Shown: positions 10,841 to 23,849 of the stretch, piece after piece
Position numbering within the stretch: position 1 is the stretch's first letter
How the letters are laid out: each line of letters starts with the position of its first letter
Assembly (NCBI GenBank): GCA_003586115.2
Contig: QVOM02000090.1
Coordinates: 14,332,506 to 14,396,505, forward strand
Direction: 5' to 3'
DNA length: 64,000 bases
From: Salvator merianae
Taxonomy: Eukaryota > Chordata > Lepidosauria > Squamata > Teiidae
The notes under the pieces: model-generated
The model's database searches: none
Seen by the model: only the letters and a program-made list of their open reading frames with translations
Told to the model about the DNA's origin: nothing
Program-made: the position numbers and the translations under genes

Positions 10841-12983
10841 ATATTGATGCCCACAATCTTTCATACATTACAAATGTAGCTGAGCACAACTGCATTCAAA
10901 ATATACCAGAACTGGATTTGAACTCTGGCTGTATATTCAAGTAGAACAAGACCTGGAAATCTGAGCCATGTAGACATTTAACAAATCATGAACATTTAAA
11001 AAATGTTTGTTTGTTTCCTTACAAATCTCCACCGGGTGACCCTGGAACCATCTCTGTCTATCATTCCAGCCTACATCACACTGTTGCTGAGAACCTAAAT
11101 TGGTGGGAAGGGCAATAACCTGGACCTCCTGGAGCTGCTTGGGAGAAAGATGGATGAGAAACATAAAGATAAGAAAACAGGTGAGCGGAGGGTCAGCGTC
11201 CCCCACTTCTCCCTTAGTAGCTGGACCAGAAAGTAAATTTGACTTGGAGTGGAGTTGGCTGAAGAAACAGCTGCCTGGCCACTTTCAGGGCTTAACAGCT
11301 GGGGCTTAGGAAGCAGAAAAGCTATGCCTGAATGGACACTGTTCTGTTGGAAGATTCACAAAAGGTTATGCTCACTGCAGAGGAAATCAAGGGGAAATGA
11401 AAAAGGGCACTTCTAATATCCTGAGGCTGCTGTACTTCTTGCTAACATAAAGTACCGGCCATGTGACAAACAGGCAGCCGTTTTTCTCTGTTATTTATTG
11501 GGGCCAATTCTCAATTAGGCTTGTTGTAAAGATGATCTAATCAGATCTGAACCTGACCAGAAGCTGTTGATCATTTGATGTTTACGATTGCCCTGAGACC
11601 TGTGGGTAAGTGTAACTTAATTATTTCCAAGCACAGAGACTGGGGACTGGCTGCACATTTGCTATTTTTGCCACTGCTGCCACTAAATTAGCACGCCCTA
11701 ATTAAAACCGTCAACAAAGCGTAAAGCACTTGCTTGCAATGCAAACTCAGCACAGCAAAGATAATGGCTCTCCAAGGTGCATAAGCCAGAGACGTGGATT
11801 GGAAGGCCCTCCAAAATGTTGTAGTCAGCAGGTATCAACCTCAGAATTTGTCTGCTTACAGCTGCTACAGTTGACCCTCTATCTTACTTAGATTGGAGTA
11901 GAGGGCTTAGCTCATGTGGACTTTTGCTCACACCATCTGCCATTTGGGGAACGGCCACCATGTATGGGCAGGTCTGAACCAGGCCCAAACTGGCAGCTGA
12001 ACTTGCATGCAGGGTGGCAACCACGCCCTTCCGTGTATTTCATATTATCAGAATACCTGGATGCATGTGCTGCAGCATCGTAGGAGCAAGTGTCCACACT
12101 GGTAATTGCCTCTGCTTGCCCCATGTTGTTACCCAGCCGTCCAGGCAACAGGTGATAATTCTGGAGGTGCTTTACACCAGAATATCTCTAAATAGTGAAA
12201 TAATTAAGGAATGTCTGGAGGCGGCCTCAGTTAGAGGTGATATCCTTGAGCTTAGGGAGTGCTGACACTGGATGATGGACCAAGCACAGCCCTGCAATTG
12301 TAGACCCGTTGGGGAAATTTGTGAACTGGAGTCCTCCTGAGCAATTGTGCCCTTGGCCCTCCATGATTCTGGAACTGGCCATCCATTTCTGCAGTGTTTG
12401 GGACAGAAAAGTCATTAGTGGAATTTAAGCCAACTGTTAGCCTTCCTCTACCCTGAAAATGCGAGCGTCTCTAATTCTTAGAATAATTGATGCTTCATAA
12501 TAAGTCCTGGTTACCAATAAAGCAAATAAATGCTGCTCCCAGAGATCACATTAACTGCCAGGATTCATTTCGGTGTACAGATAAAACCATTACAATCGAG
12601 CAAAGAGTGGAATAATCTCCGTCCATAACATTCTCGCTCTTCCGTGGTGTTTTATCTGCACTGTGATAGATTTCTGCACCGTGTGCTATTCATCCAGCAC
12701 ATCCCAGCATTAGTGAGGAAGCTATTTCAGCAGGTATTAGATTAATCACTGCTCACTGGCAGACAGACTCTGTTGGAGGCTTTTCTTGTTTCTTACGAAA
12801 CACTGGATGACTTTTAGAAACAAGTGGAGAAGCACAGGTACAGATCTTCTCCTGCCGATGATGTGACAAGCTCTCATTTATAAAATCCTTGGTTTCCATG
12901 TAAATTTCGCTCTGGCAGTCAGGGTAGAAGAAATCAAACATTGTTATAGGAGACACATGCATGGGAGAAAATTGGAAACAGAG

Positions 12984-13162
12984 GCCCTTTCTGCACTTGG
13001 CTTTATTCTGGACTATATCCTAGAATTGGGACCTGTTATCCACACGCTAGTGCAGATTATAGCAGGCCCCAGGTGGGGCCTGCCATAGTTCATAGTAGCA
13101 TACAGATGGCAGATCCCTATTCCAAGATATAATCTGGAACAAGGCCAAGTGCAGAAAGGGGC
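12984..13162. mobile_element. Foldback/MITE-like element, complete palindrome
   Basis: The left arm reads gcccTTTCTGCACTTGGC, then 'ttattctgg' and 'tatatcc'. The right arm is its reverse complement with few mismatches, ending 'ccaagtgcagaaaggggc'. Each arm is about 55 bp. The flanks carry 'agag' on both sides, a possible short target-site duplication. It has no coding capacity. Partial copies occur at 6.2, 19.7, 20.7, 31.5, 33.1 and possibly 50.7 kb, so this is a dispersed family rather than a single hairpin. Confidence 0.7.
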
Positions 13163-13524
13163 AGAGCTTGGGAAACGCCAAGAATATGCTGGAAGGAGGG
13201 AAGGAGGAAGGAGAAAGGCCCTCCAATGTCCACTTGGGCTGAATTGTAGATCAAAAATGAAAATTTCCCAGAATCTGGTTGTAACTGAACTTCATAGCTA
13301 ATCCTAGCCCACTAAGGCTACGAATCCACAAGGGAAAAGGTAGCAAACTTACCTAAGTCCAAGACAGGCCATTGAAACCCTGAGCAATACTTGACCTTGG
13401 CAAGAACATTTGGTCGAACCAACAGCCTGTTCCTACAATTGCAACTGCTTGCAGATGGAAGAAAGCAAAAGGGACAAAATGACACACCTTGATCGTCTCA
13501 TGGTCTCCCAGCAGCTCGTCCTTA

Positions 13525-13630
13525 GACACTTAAGAGCGCAAGAAATGGCCCATTGGGTTGGTCCAGGGGTCCATCTAGCCAGCAACTAGTTGCATATGGA
13601 GAGCTACAAGCAGGGCTTCCAAGATGTCTG
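13525..13630 (-). mobile_element. CR1-family LINE 3' end, diverged
   Basis: 'cttaagagcgcaagaaatgg' then 'ggttggtccaggggtccatc' match the reverse-strand CR1 terminus seen elsewhere in the window. Confidence 0.55.
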
Positions 13631-15849
13631 ATCCATCCCTGAACATCCATCTTAAAATCCTACTTTTTCCCAGAACGTGGCAGTAAGGCTAGAGTTCCTA
13701 CGAGTTGTGAAATTATTACTTTTTCCTCCTCTCACTCCACACATTTCTTTCCCCCAAAGTACAATGCTATTTTAGAGTTGACAGACAAAGATGAATTGAT
13801 CAAAGAATCATTAGTGAATGCCGGATTGCCAGTAATCTTGACTCAAATGCATTCATTTTGTGCAAACATAGGGCAATCCGAACAAGTAACATATATACTC
13901 GGTGCTTTTAAAAAGCTAATTTCCCAGAGGAGGAATCAATCAAAGGGGAACATGGAGGGGAGGAGGAATAAAAAACAGAAAGCAGAAAAGAAAAGGTAAA
14001 TATCGCCTGCATGCTTTTTAACCAGGAGCCTTTCTGTACTTACCATGTCTTGTTCTGGGCCAATGTGTCCATTTTATACTTTGCTTTCATTGTAGTAACC
14101 TGCTCAGAGACCTTTGGGTATGGGATGGGATAGAAATACAAATGATAAACAAATAAACGGACAATCAGGGAATTTGCAATGGAAGACTCTTCCCCTAATT
14201 TCACAGGTAGGGGGTCCTTTGCTGAATCTCTTCCCAGCCCAGGTTCTCCCCAGTCAAACCCTTTGGCTCTCTCCAGCTTTTCTTCTCCAGCTGGAGAATT
14301 TGCAAAAGCAAAAGCAAAGCATGAACAGAAAAGCATTTCACTCAACATATTCAGGATCTTCTTCCTAACTTTGTATTTGGGGGGGGGGGATTAGGCTAAG
14401 GTGACCTGATTTGCATTGCTTCCAGCTTGAGAAGCCCTCTGATACATTTTTGATGAAGCACACACAATCAAATGCCAACACAATATGAAAAGGCAGATCA
14501 GTGGCTGAAAGGGAATCTGAGGTAAAGTGTCTTCTGATATGATTTATGATTGATGGAGGCCTATGTTTGCAGTGGGACAGCTCTGAGACTCTCCCACACA
14601 GCACATAGTTAACAGTGAGGATGGGCCTGTAAGTCTGAATCTCGCATACTTTTTTGAAATTTGGAACTTTGAATTTCAAGGGTTATTGGTTCCAGCAAAC
14701 CTTGACTAATGCCACCATGCCAGGCAGAAATTCATTCCCCTATCTCTACACCTGTTAAGTATTTACCTGCCAGTTAGCCTTATAAAGTCCCACCTCACTC
14801 TCTTGGATGGGCATGACTGTGTTTGGAAATCCTCCCCACCACGCACGAAAAAGCCTGAGGCCAAGTGTGTTCGTGGGATGCCCAATGAGTCTGAGCTCAT
14901 TTTGTTATGCCAAACTCAGCTTTCAACTGTTATCCAAGGCACATTGGTTCCCAACCTTGAACACGTGTGCAGTTTCTTATGCCATGGATTCTTCCCCCAA
15001 ACAGTGTTCTGCCTCCACTTCCTGCTTCCTCAAATTCCATCTCAAAATTAATGACCTTTTGATCACATGATGTTCTTCAACACTGAGCAAGGCTTTGAGA
15101 TCTCAACCTGAATTGTTCTGGATCAATACAGCATAGCAGCTGAGGTGTCGAAGAAGAATCTGGAAATTGAGAGTGATCCGGGCCCAGCCATGAAACTCAC
15201 TCGACCACCCATTGCTACTCAGCTCATTATAGATTAGATTGACTAGTGGACGCCAAATTGTTCATGGTGGTAATTTGGAGAAAAGAGGGTTCTGTGAAGG
15301 ACTCCAAAACGATCTCCCCAGAACTGGTGAAGGGCAAACGCAGCTCAGTGTGAGCCAGCATAAATCGATGACAAATGCCCCCAAATAGGTGCCCAAACAG
15401 ATGGGATATAGGCTGGCCATGTTGGACGAAGATCTCACATTCTTGGTGGATTGCTCAGTGAAAACATCAACCGTGTGTGTCATAGCTGTGCTAAAGGCTA
15501 ATTCTGTGTCAAGGATCATTGACTGGAATGCTTGTGCCAGAATTATACGGCTCCGATACAAATCTTCGCTGTGCATGGGTTCATTGCCCCATCTCAAAAA
15601 GTATCTATAATGCAACAGACAATGTTGGTAGGAGGACAGCTAAAACGATCAAGAAGCTGAAGGAGTTCTCCTGTGGGAAAATGTTGGAGGCTTTTCAGGT
15701 CAGGAGGGAAGAAAGGCAATGAGGCTTGTTGTGGAACAGATGCTCAATTCTGTACAGTATGAAGCAAACAGGACAGAAGTTTCTATCCCTTTGGCAAAAC
15801 ATCTGATCTGCGGCTGGCACAATTAAGCTGCTTCCTGGAACATTAAGGG

Positions 15850-15990
15850 AAGGAAAAAGGGAGCGTTCCTTCACACAGCGTATAATTCGGCTATGGATTC
15901 ACTGCTGCTGGAATTGGCAACGGCCCCCACCTTGAACGGCTTCAGGAAGGGATTGGAGAAATATTTCCTGGGGTGCATGAAGGCCTTAGT
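15850..15990 (+). mobile_element. CR1-family LINE 3' region, fragment
   Basis: 'ccttcacacagcgtataatt' then 'gctgctggaattggcaacgg' then 'ggcttcaggaagggattgga' match the start of the CR1 3' segment at 2530-2600 (ttcac..., gaattt.ct.cc, ggatggctttaaggaaggattgga). The terminal part is missing or diverged. Confidence 0.5.
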
Positions 15991-16442
15991 CGCCGGGAAA
16001 CTGCTTCCCAGGTTGGAGGAGGCCTGCTCTGCAGACCGGAGTAAGAGGAAGCCCGAAATCCTAGTGCCCCACAGGTGGGCATCCCCTCTGTGGGACCAAA
16101 CGGTTAGATTCTGTAGCCATAGGGGATGAACGCAGATACAGCTATGAGAAGGTGCAGAACTGCACTTGCTGCCTTGAGTTTTATGGAAGAGAAGTGGGAG
16201 GGAGATATAAAGGGGAAATGCAACAAAATTAAGCAATTTGCGACGTACAGCAGTGCATTGTCGCACATCTCCACTGCAACGGATCCAGGCATCAGAGCTG
16301 GCGAAGCAGGGCTGGGGGAAGAGGGAAATTTTGCAATCTTTGGGTCCCACATATTCTGTCCAGGTGGAACATTCCATTCCAGCATTTTTGACAGTGTGCA
16401 AACATTTGAGGAAGTAGAATAAAATCATCTATTCTTTTTTTT

Positions 16443-16466
16443 TTTTGCTTTTGCTTTTGCTTTTGC
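16443..16466. repeat. (TTTTGC)4 hexanucleotide repeat
   Basis: Four perfect head-to-tail TTTTGC units follow a T run. Confidence 0.9.
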
Positions 16467-17514
16467 TGTTCCTCCTCCCCTCCCGCCTTTCTAATTTAAC
16501 TTTAGAAGACTTCCCCGTCGTTATGCATAAGGAAAAAAGCACCTTCTAGGTAATCTGGTGTTAATTCTGTGCCACGCTGATGAGGGGAAGAACAGAGAGA
16601 GGGAAGCAGCCTGTAATGAACTAGTAAAAGTGATTGATGCAGGTTTCCTTGTCAGCAAGCCGAGCGGCTGTTTGTCAAGAAACAACAAAAATGTCACGGG
16701 GATTTGTAAGCAATTGTAACCATTACATAAAAGCACTTTGACTAAAAATCACATCAGATAGTTTCCCAGGCTTGTTGCTCTAAGTGTGTTAATATAACCA
16801 CTGGCTCTGCCTGACATTTCTGCAAACAACTTATAAATATTCCATGGAAGAGGTTGCTGTTGCTGTTCAGATGGAAATGGCAGGGACAGGGAAGGGGGAG
16901 AAGATTGGAAATGCCACTGGCAGTAAATCAGGTTGGATCTTCTCCCTCTTTTCACTTGCTTCAGACCAGTGTCTCTCTCTGGAAGTCCCTCGGTCTGCGG
17001 TGCAGAGTCTGGGATCAGGCAAGATAAGTGTCCTTGTCCCTATTCAGACACCTGCATCCGCTTATAACTGCTGCTTCCAGTTCATATTCATTTCTGCACA
17101 TGTTTCTTTGATCTCCGCAAATGCACTCCGTACCGGTGCTGACTTAATATGATCTCAGTGCATACCTTGAATTTGATATTGAGCTGAAGGAACCCCAATT
17201 ACAACAGAGATCTGCCTATGCGGTGAATTAATTTGCCGTGTTTTTGTTAGACTCAATCCTCAGCTGAAGAGGCAGGCAATTTTATGGTGCTTCACGCCCT
17301 GTGCTTCCATGGCAGGCTTAGGAAAGACGGAGGTTATTCAAGGTTATGCAAATAGCCTGGGAGAAGTGGTGCCTTTACGGGGGCATGAAATAGGGGTCAA
17401 CATAAGGAATTTGGGAAGTTTGGCAGAGCAAGCAATAGGAACGTAGAGAGTAGCCGGGATTATTTGGTGTGGGTTGCAATGAGAGTTTGCCTGGCAAAGT
17501 CCAATAAAGACACA

Positions 17515-17730
17515 GTGTTCGGTCGATTCAAGCACCTTTGAACACCTTCAAACTCGGATCGAACAGGATGTGTTCGCTGGGTTCATTAAAAACCCCTTTT
17601 GTTCAGTTTAAATTCAAACTCTGTTTTCAAACAAGCAGGGTGTTTGGTTCAAACTTGAACTTTCTGAGCACCGCTGTTCGATTTGAACCAGTTTGAACGT
17701 GAACCAGTTTGGCACAAGTGTATTCAGAAC
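17515..17730 (+). repeat. GTTCGAAC-rich dispersed element
   Basis: Shares with 25880-26125, in the same order: 'gaacagga/gaacgtgttcgct', 'ggttcgttagaacacccctt'-type words, 'gcagggtgtttggtt', then 'tttgaaccagtttgaac'. Both end in 'ggcacaagt/agcacatct'. They are two copies of one element of about 210 bp. Confidence 0.65.
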
Positions 17731-19679
17731 ATTACATGGGCAGGCTAAATAAAAGACAGGCAGCCACGGTCCACCTGAGCACGTCTGCCTTGCAAGACAC
17801 TTTCTGCTTCACTCTAAAATTTGCAAAGATCCCATTTTCCTTCACTCTCCATGACTTCCTCCAAGCCTTTTGAAAAGTCCTAAAAACCCGTGTCCCTTAT
17901 CCTGTGCCTGTGAAGTTTGCAGATTGATGGTCTGTAGAATGAACAAGGCTTCCTTTTTCCCGTTTCCTGAATTCACTGCCAATCTACTGGGTGACCTCTG
18001 AGATCCTCCACGATGAGGGGAAACTCTCACAACACCATTCACAAGCTGACAAGCAGCATCCATTATGGCTTGTTCGCCAGCTGAATGGGCTTTTCTGCCC
18101 ACTCTGCCAGGGCCAGCTCTTGATGAATTCCCTGGCGCTGCGGTTTTGGCAGTTGCAGACAAGTTCCATTACATCTGCACCGTAACCTCCTGGCCCTTCT
18201 TCAGGCGGCAGAGCCTTTGTTTGTGTAAGCACACATCTGGCAGAAGAACTGGGGCACATCTGTGCGTTTAGCAAGCTGGCCCTGCTGTTAGGCATTAGCT
18301 TTCCCCAGAATATGGTATGACCAGAAGGGGCAAGAACCTGTGCCAAAAAGCTAAATGTGTTTCTCTGCTTGTCAAATGCACTTATGCAGCCAAGGAGGCT
18401 GATAAACGCATTCTGAATTATCATGGCGAACAAGACCCAGATAATGGAAACGCTAAAATGAGGATATGAAGCTCCATAGACAGTTGGAAGGAACAGTGTG
18501 TTCCCTTTTCCCAAAGAGTATTCTGAGCCACGTCAGAAGAGGAATGGGTTTGGAGATAGGGCAAAGGCCATCAGAATCAGAATGGTGCCCTCTTCTACTG
18601 ACACGCAGCTTCTGGAATATCTGAAGCTCCTGCTAGACTGAACTAAGAAGGCAAGTGCCAAAGTGACCTAAGTAGAAATAAGAAAGCCACCTTCAAGTAC
18701 CTAAAGGATGTCTTAGAGGAAAAGGTCATAGCACGCTTTCTCTCTTTCTCACCCCAGAAGGCAGGACAAGAAACAGTGGGCTTAAATTACAAGGCACTAG
18801 CTGCCCATATCCATGTCGAGTCTTCTGGGACCAAATAAGATGTTCTTCAGAGTATAGACAATGCCTTGAAAGTTAGAATCCATCCCACATTTCAACTCAG
18901 GTGAAAACTGAAGATGAATTTGAAGATTCTTGGTCAGCAGAAACACCCAAGTGATGAAGAATGAATGTAGATGGCGGAAGGGTCTTCACGTTTTGCTTAC
19001 TGTCCTCCTCACGCTCATTGCTCTGTCCATCCAAGTTGGCTTATATCAACCAATGAACCAGGTGGCTCGTCCAGCTGGGGAACAGATGTCCAAAGTGCCA
19101 GGGGACCATGTCACCTGCATGACGAACAGATGCCGAGGTGACTCACCTTTGGGCTTATCGTTTTATGATGGACACAAGCCACCTTTTGCTTAGAGGACAC
19201 AGCATCTCCCAGGATTTTTTTACAAAATGTGCTGAAAAGCAATATGGAATGGGTCAGGAGGTACATTTTGGCAGCTGTGCTGTTTCTGATTTCATAGCTG
19301 TGAGGGGTTGTGGAGATTTCTGGCCGTTGGCAGAAGGTGATTTTTATCACATAGACAGGAGATGTTTTTGGAGATTCAGAGAATGTCTTGTACAGCAAAT
19401 CTTTAAAATCCTGCTATAGGTCCTCATCCATTTATATTTCCCAGAACCAGAATCTGCTGATCTTCCAGCTAATGCGCTAGTAGCTGCCCCACACTTCTTC
19501 ATGAGCAAATAAATGCCAACTGCAAAAAAATCTGAAGTTGTTTAGAATGCTCCATACGTTCAAGCAGCTCACACACACACAAGCCTGCATTCTTTCACCT
19601 CCCACCAGATAGGTGCACAGGAATATATTGGTAAAGCAGCCTTGAGTTTTGTGAAAAACCTGTACCCCAATGTTTTCAT

Positions 19680-19765
19680 GGCCTTTTCTACACTGGCCCA
19701 TATTCTGGATTATATCCTGGAGTAGGCACCTAGGGCCTTTTCACATTTTCCACCGTAGAACAAGA
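19680..19765 (+). mobile_element. Foldback-family fragment
   Basis: 'ggccttttctacactggccc' then 'attctggattatatcctgga' matches the left arm of the palindrome at 12984. Confidence 0.55.
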
Positions 19766-20469
19766 TAGCCATTTTGAATGAAGATGCTTTTGAACTTAGA
19801 GCTATCGATGTGCCCAGCTCAAATGGGCATCAGCTGGCATGGTCATTCTCTCAGATTCCTCCCTCCCTGCTCGCTTACCTGGGTCCCTTCTGCAGGAACA
19901 GGGGCCTCACAGACCGCATGTTAAGGTGGATCTGTGAGATCACACCTTCCACTGGAAGACTGCATCTGCACTAGAGAATCAAATGTGTCTACTGTTGTAC
20001 CATGGGACCTAATCTAGAACATGGAGGGCACACAGAAGGCCACTGAGATGCATCCACCCGGAGCTCCAAGGCCAGGAGCTTTTGGCACTGGAGCTCAGCT
20101 TTGAGCCTATGATACGGGCTGATCTGGACCAGTGCCAGTGTGCAGATGGCTTTGATCCACCCTGTGCCCTTCCCTGGTCAGATCAATGGACCTAGCTGTT
20201 CCAGACCCATTAACTGAGATCGTGGGCTTTTCAGTTCAGAAAGCCCATAGGTTCCTGGGCATATTACAACTGTGTGAATCTGCATCAGACTTCCAGTGCA
20301 CATCACCAAGCCACCAGAAGCTTTCTCGAGGTCTCCCACAGAGCGTACCCGTGAACACAAGTCCCTCCTTTCCACCAGAGGCATTTGCCGTGCACCAGCC
20401 CTATGGGGTTTCATTGTACCAACTCTGCTTGTATTCTGCATTTATATCCTGCCTTTCTTCCAAGAGAAC

Positions 20470-20610
20470 AGCCATAGCTTAGGAGCTGAGCACGAATTTT
20501 GCATGCAGAAGGTCCCAAATTCAGTCCCACACCACCTCCTAGAAGTTAGCAGTGAGAAACCACTTCTGCGTTGTTACCAGATTGTGTCCATGCAGTCACT
20601 AGGCTTTGAG
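20470..20610 (+). mobile_element. tRNA-derived SINE
   Basis: 'agccatagcttaggagctga' (decayed A box) and 'gcagaaggtcccaaattcag' (B box region) followed by 'ccacttctgc' match the tRNA-derived head of squamate SINEs. Confidence 0.6.
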
Positions 20611-20699
20611 TTCGGCTGAACTGAATCTTTTGGAACATTATTCTCATAAGCTTCCATTTTATCCTCACAACAGGACTGGAAGGTAGAGTAGGGTGAGAG

Positions 20700-20808
20700 A
20701 TTTGATCCCTTTATGCACTAGCCTGCCTTAGTCTGCACTAGCATGTGGATGACAGGCCCCCTATTCCAGTATATATCCCGGAATAAGGCCCCATGTGGAA
20801 AGGGCCAA
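20700..20808 (-). mobile_element. Foldback-family fragment, right arm
   Basis: Contains 'ctgcactagcatgtggatga', 'ccctattccagtatatatcc' and 'cccatgtggaaagggcc', the right arm of the family represented at 12984-13162. Confidence 0.55.
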
Positions 20809-21894
20809 GCTCTCGCGAATGCTCCAAAGTCTTAGCTTTGGTAATCAAGCTGCTCCAAGCCCAAGACAAAAAGACTTCTTCCCATAAGGCCCATTATTTT
20901 CACTGTCACCAGTGAGTGGCTGTAAAGTGACAATGAAAGGGGTAGGAGACACGAGTGTAAAACGCATTTTGTGTGCTTGCTATGAAAATCTACAAAATTC
21001 ATGCTGAACTCACACGCAAATGGAAATTCCGATATTCGTACAAATTTCCACTTTTCTTGAATTTTGTGCTTCAGTCTTCCCAAAAACATATAGAAAGACA
21101 CATCTCTACAGACGAGGGTTTACAAAAAAATGTGTTTATTGGTAAAAATCACACTAAAATGTATTATTAGGGAATAATATTGGCAAAACTTCCTTGTAAA
21201 ATGTGCACTTTAAATAAAGTTGAATATAAAAAAATGCATCTGGAAGGGGTTTTTTTCCCCAAAAAAAGAGACTGTAAAAAATAATAATAGTGCAAAAAGG
21301 TGACCTATAGAATTAGGAGTCCGTTCCATGGAAGAATCCAGCTCAAAGGACCCCCAATGGATGTCTCTTCCTCTGTAATCAACCAGGAGTTGAAGCCAAT
21401 TTGATGGTACCTACAACTCTGTCCTCCACAGTCTTTTCTTCTCAAGGCTGATTATTACCATTTTTCTCAGTCTCTCCACAGAACTTTCTTTCCAGTCTCC
21501 TGATCATCTTTATTGTGCTTATCTGAATGATTCTTTTAAGTGAGGCCCCCATAATTGGTCATAGGTCCCAGTATGCATCTAAGCAGCACTGTGATATGGA
21601 TGTTAATCTATTGACACAGCCCAGACTCGCGTTCAGGAAAAAAAACAGAAAAGATAAAAAATCCAATATCTTTCCTACCTGCAGTCTCACTACTATGACA
21701 CATATTCTCCACCTTATGTTTGTGCATTCAACTGTTTTATCGTGTTTAATGATTTTGTGCAATGTTCTTAGACTCTTCCCTGAAGGATGGTGCATTGATT
21801 TAATCAGGCATTCAGATTTCAGCATCGAAAAACAAATATGTGCCAAAACATGAGCTCAAGCACATGGCTGTCTACACTCAGTCGAAAACTCTGA

Positions 21895-22275
21895 GAACTT
21901 AAGAGCACAGGAGGAGCCCTGCTGGATTGGGCCACAAGCCATCTAGTCCAACATCCCATCTCACACAGTGGCCACCAATTGCTTCTGGGTATCCCAAGCA
22001 GAATAAAAAGGCAAAACCGTCACCTGCTCTCAGCTCCCTGCAAATGGTCTTTAGAGGCATCCTACCTGTCTCTTCCTACCTGGAGGTGGTGCCTAGGCAT
22101 CAATTCTGCATAAGCACAGAAGAGGAGCTTTGCTGTTTCAGGCCACAGCCCTTCTAAACCACCGTCCCACCTCCCACTGGTCCACCATGGGCATTCTCAA
22201 GCAGAAGACAAGGGCAAAACCTTCGCCTGCTCTCAAATCCCTACAAATGGCCCTTCTAAGTCCTTGGTATTTTGT
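21895..22275 (-). mobile_element. CR1-family LINE 3' ends, two adjacent copies
   Basis: The first copy runs from 'aagagcacaggaggagccct' through 'catctagtccaacatcccat' to 'cctggaggtggtgcctaggc'. A second starts at about 22110 with 'aagcacagaagaggagcttt' and repeats the same course ('gcattctcaagcagaagac', 'aaatggcccttctaagtcc'). They lie head to tail on the minus strand, either two insertions or a tandem duplication. Confidence 0.65.
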
Positions 22276-23119
22276 ATTTTTCCTTTCTCTCTTTAGTTAC
22301 TCAGTTTGGAACTTGATTTAAAAAGCCTTTCACTATTCCAGGTAGCCTGAAGTACACATGAGGCTAAGAAAAGAGTGAAGGGCACTAAAAGAGGCAGCTG
22401 CGGCTGACATGGATGGAGGCAGCTTGAAGTCTCTCCCCCAGCAAAAAGCAGGTTTGTGAGCTGCACAGACTTCACAGGAAACTCACAAACTGGCCTTCAG
22501 CAGTGGGAGGGACTTCCAGCTGCCATCTCCTGTGCTGGGCATCACTGAGAGAAGCCATATAACTAGCACAGTTGATTTTGTGGGATCTTATCCTCTTTTG
22601 ATGTTAGTTAGTGATGGCATAATGACATTAGGTATTCCTTATTTATAACCGGTTGATGATGAATCTCAGGATGCGATCAGACAGGGCTTTTTTCAGTGAT
22701 CCCTTTATGAAAAAGTATGCTATCCCCAGACGCACACATACACAAAAAAACCTTACAAATAGTTGCTCAAATAAACAGCTGAGAACCTACCTTATTTTGC
22801 CACATTGCAGCTACATTTGCACCAAGTCAGGCAAACCTACCCTGACTACAAGTGCTACCCACCGATTGGCCACTCAGTGGGATACTCCTGCCTCTTTGCT
22901 TATTTAATTTCCTGCCCAACCCAACTTACAGAAAGAGACGCCTTCAGACCTATGAAATCCTAAATACTGAAGAGGCGAATTTTCTCAGACTTCAAAATGG
23001 GGTAAGGTGAATGCAGGGAAAAGTTGTCTGGTGTTATAGACTTAAATTTGCCCAGACTCAATTTTGCCAGACTTAGATTTGCAAAAGCATTGTGCCTGTT
23101 TGTGTAATAACACCATAAA

Positions 23120-23849
23120 GAAAAAAGAAAAAAAAAAGAGAAATCTTTATTTCATATCTTTTTTTTGTACTTGTACACAAGTAAAATAAAATGCATATCT
23201 TATATATATATATATTTATATATATACTGCAGTCTTGAGTGAATGGAAAGGAAGCATTTTTTAACAAATGCACCCTCTGTAAACATGGCATAATGAAAAT
23301 GAAAGAGAGTTAAACTGCAAGATTTAGAAATGTTGAAGTCAGAGACAGTATCAAATGGGTCACCTCTGCAGATGGGAAAACTTGCAACATCATTCAAGGA
23401 CAGCTTGAAATTACAAGTAACACTTTGGAAAGAAAAAAAAATCATATTTCGATGTGTATCTTCCTCTCTCTCTTTTTTATTTTTGCCACCCCTTTTCTGC
23501 TTTCTTTTCCACAGGTAAGATTTCTTTTATTTTGTTGTGCCCATCTGCTCTAGCTAAATCCTCTTATGGGAAAGTGCAGTTCCAAAGACCAATAAAATTA
23601 AATAAAATAAAAATTGAACACTTAGATTTCAGAAGGAACAAATTATATACAGCTGTTGGTTTGTGTTTTCTTTTTTTATAAAAGGCATCCAGTTAAGCTT
23701 TAGAGTAACCACATTCTCTCTTTACTTTCTTCTCATCGGCAACATTTTCTGGAAGTGGCTTTATTTTATTTTAATTTTGTTTTTCAGTTGTTTGCTTTAA
23801 AGCAGAAGTCTCGGGCTAAAGGGTCGCTCCTCAGCGGAAATGCCGGTCC
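23120..23849 (-). other. RTN4R: Probable RTN4R 3' untranslated region
   Basis: This AT-rich DNA lies directly after the stop codon, contains several AATAAA words on the minus strand and has no recognised interspersed repeat except a (TA)n run at about 23199-23227. Its extent is inferred from the signal at 23146-23151. Confidence 0.4.
23146..23151 (-). terminator. RTN4R: Candidate RTN4R polyadenylation signal (AATAAA)
   Basis: The minus strand has AATAAA here. It is followed by a T-rich tract and then by a GT-rich 'ttatggtgttatt' about 25-35 nt downstream, the usual arrangement of signal and downstream element. It would give a 3'UTR of about 0.7 kb. Other AATAAA words occur nearer the stop codon (around 23759, 23525), so the choice is uncertain. 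Confidence 0.4.

Larger units (their letters stand above)
8961..23100. other. Non-coding DNA downstream of RTN4R, repeats interspersed
   Basis: No open frame resembles a known protein. The stretch holds a BovB end, three GTTCGAAC-rich or foldback elements, CR1 copies and a SINE, listed separately. Several AT-rich segments free of obvious repeats (10080-10300, 11460-11720, 12430-12740, 17100-17300) contain homeodomain-like TAATTA cores and could be conserved non-coding elements, which cannot be tested from one sequence. Confidence 0.55.
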
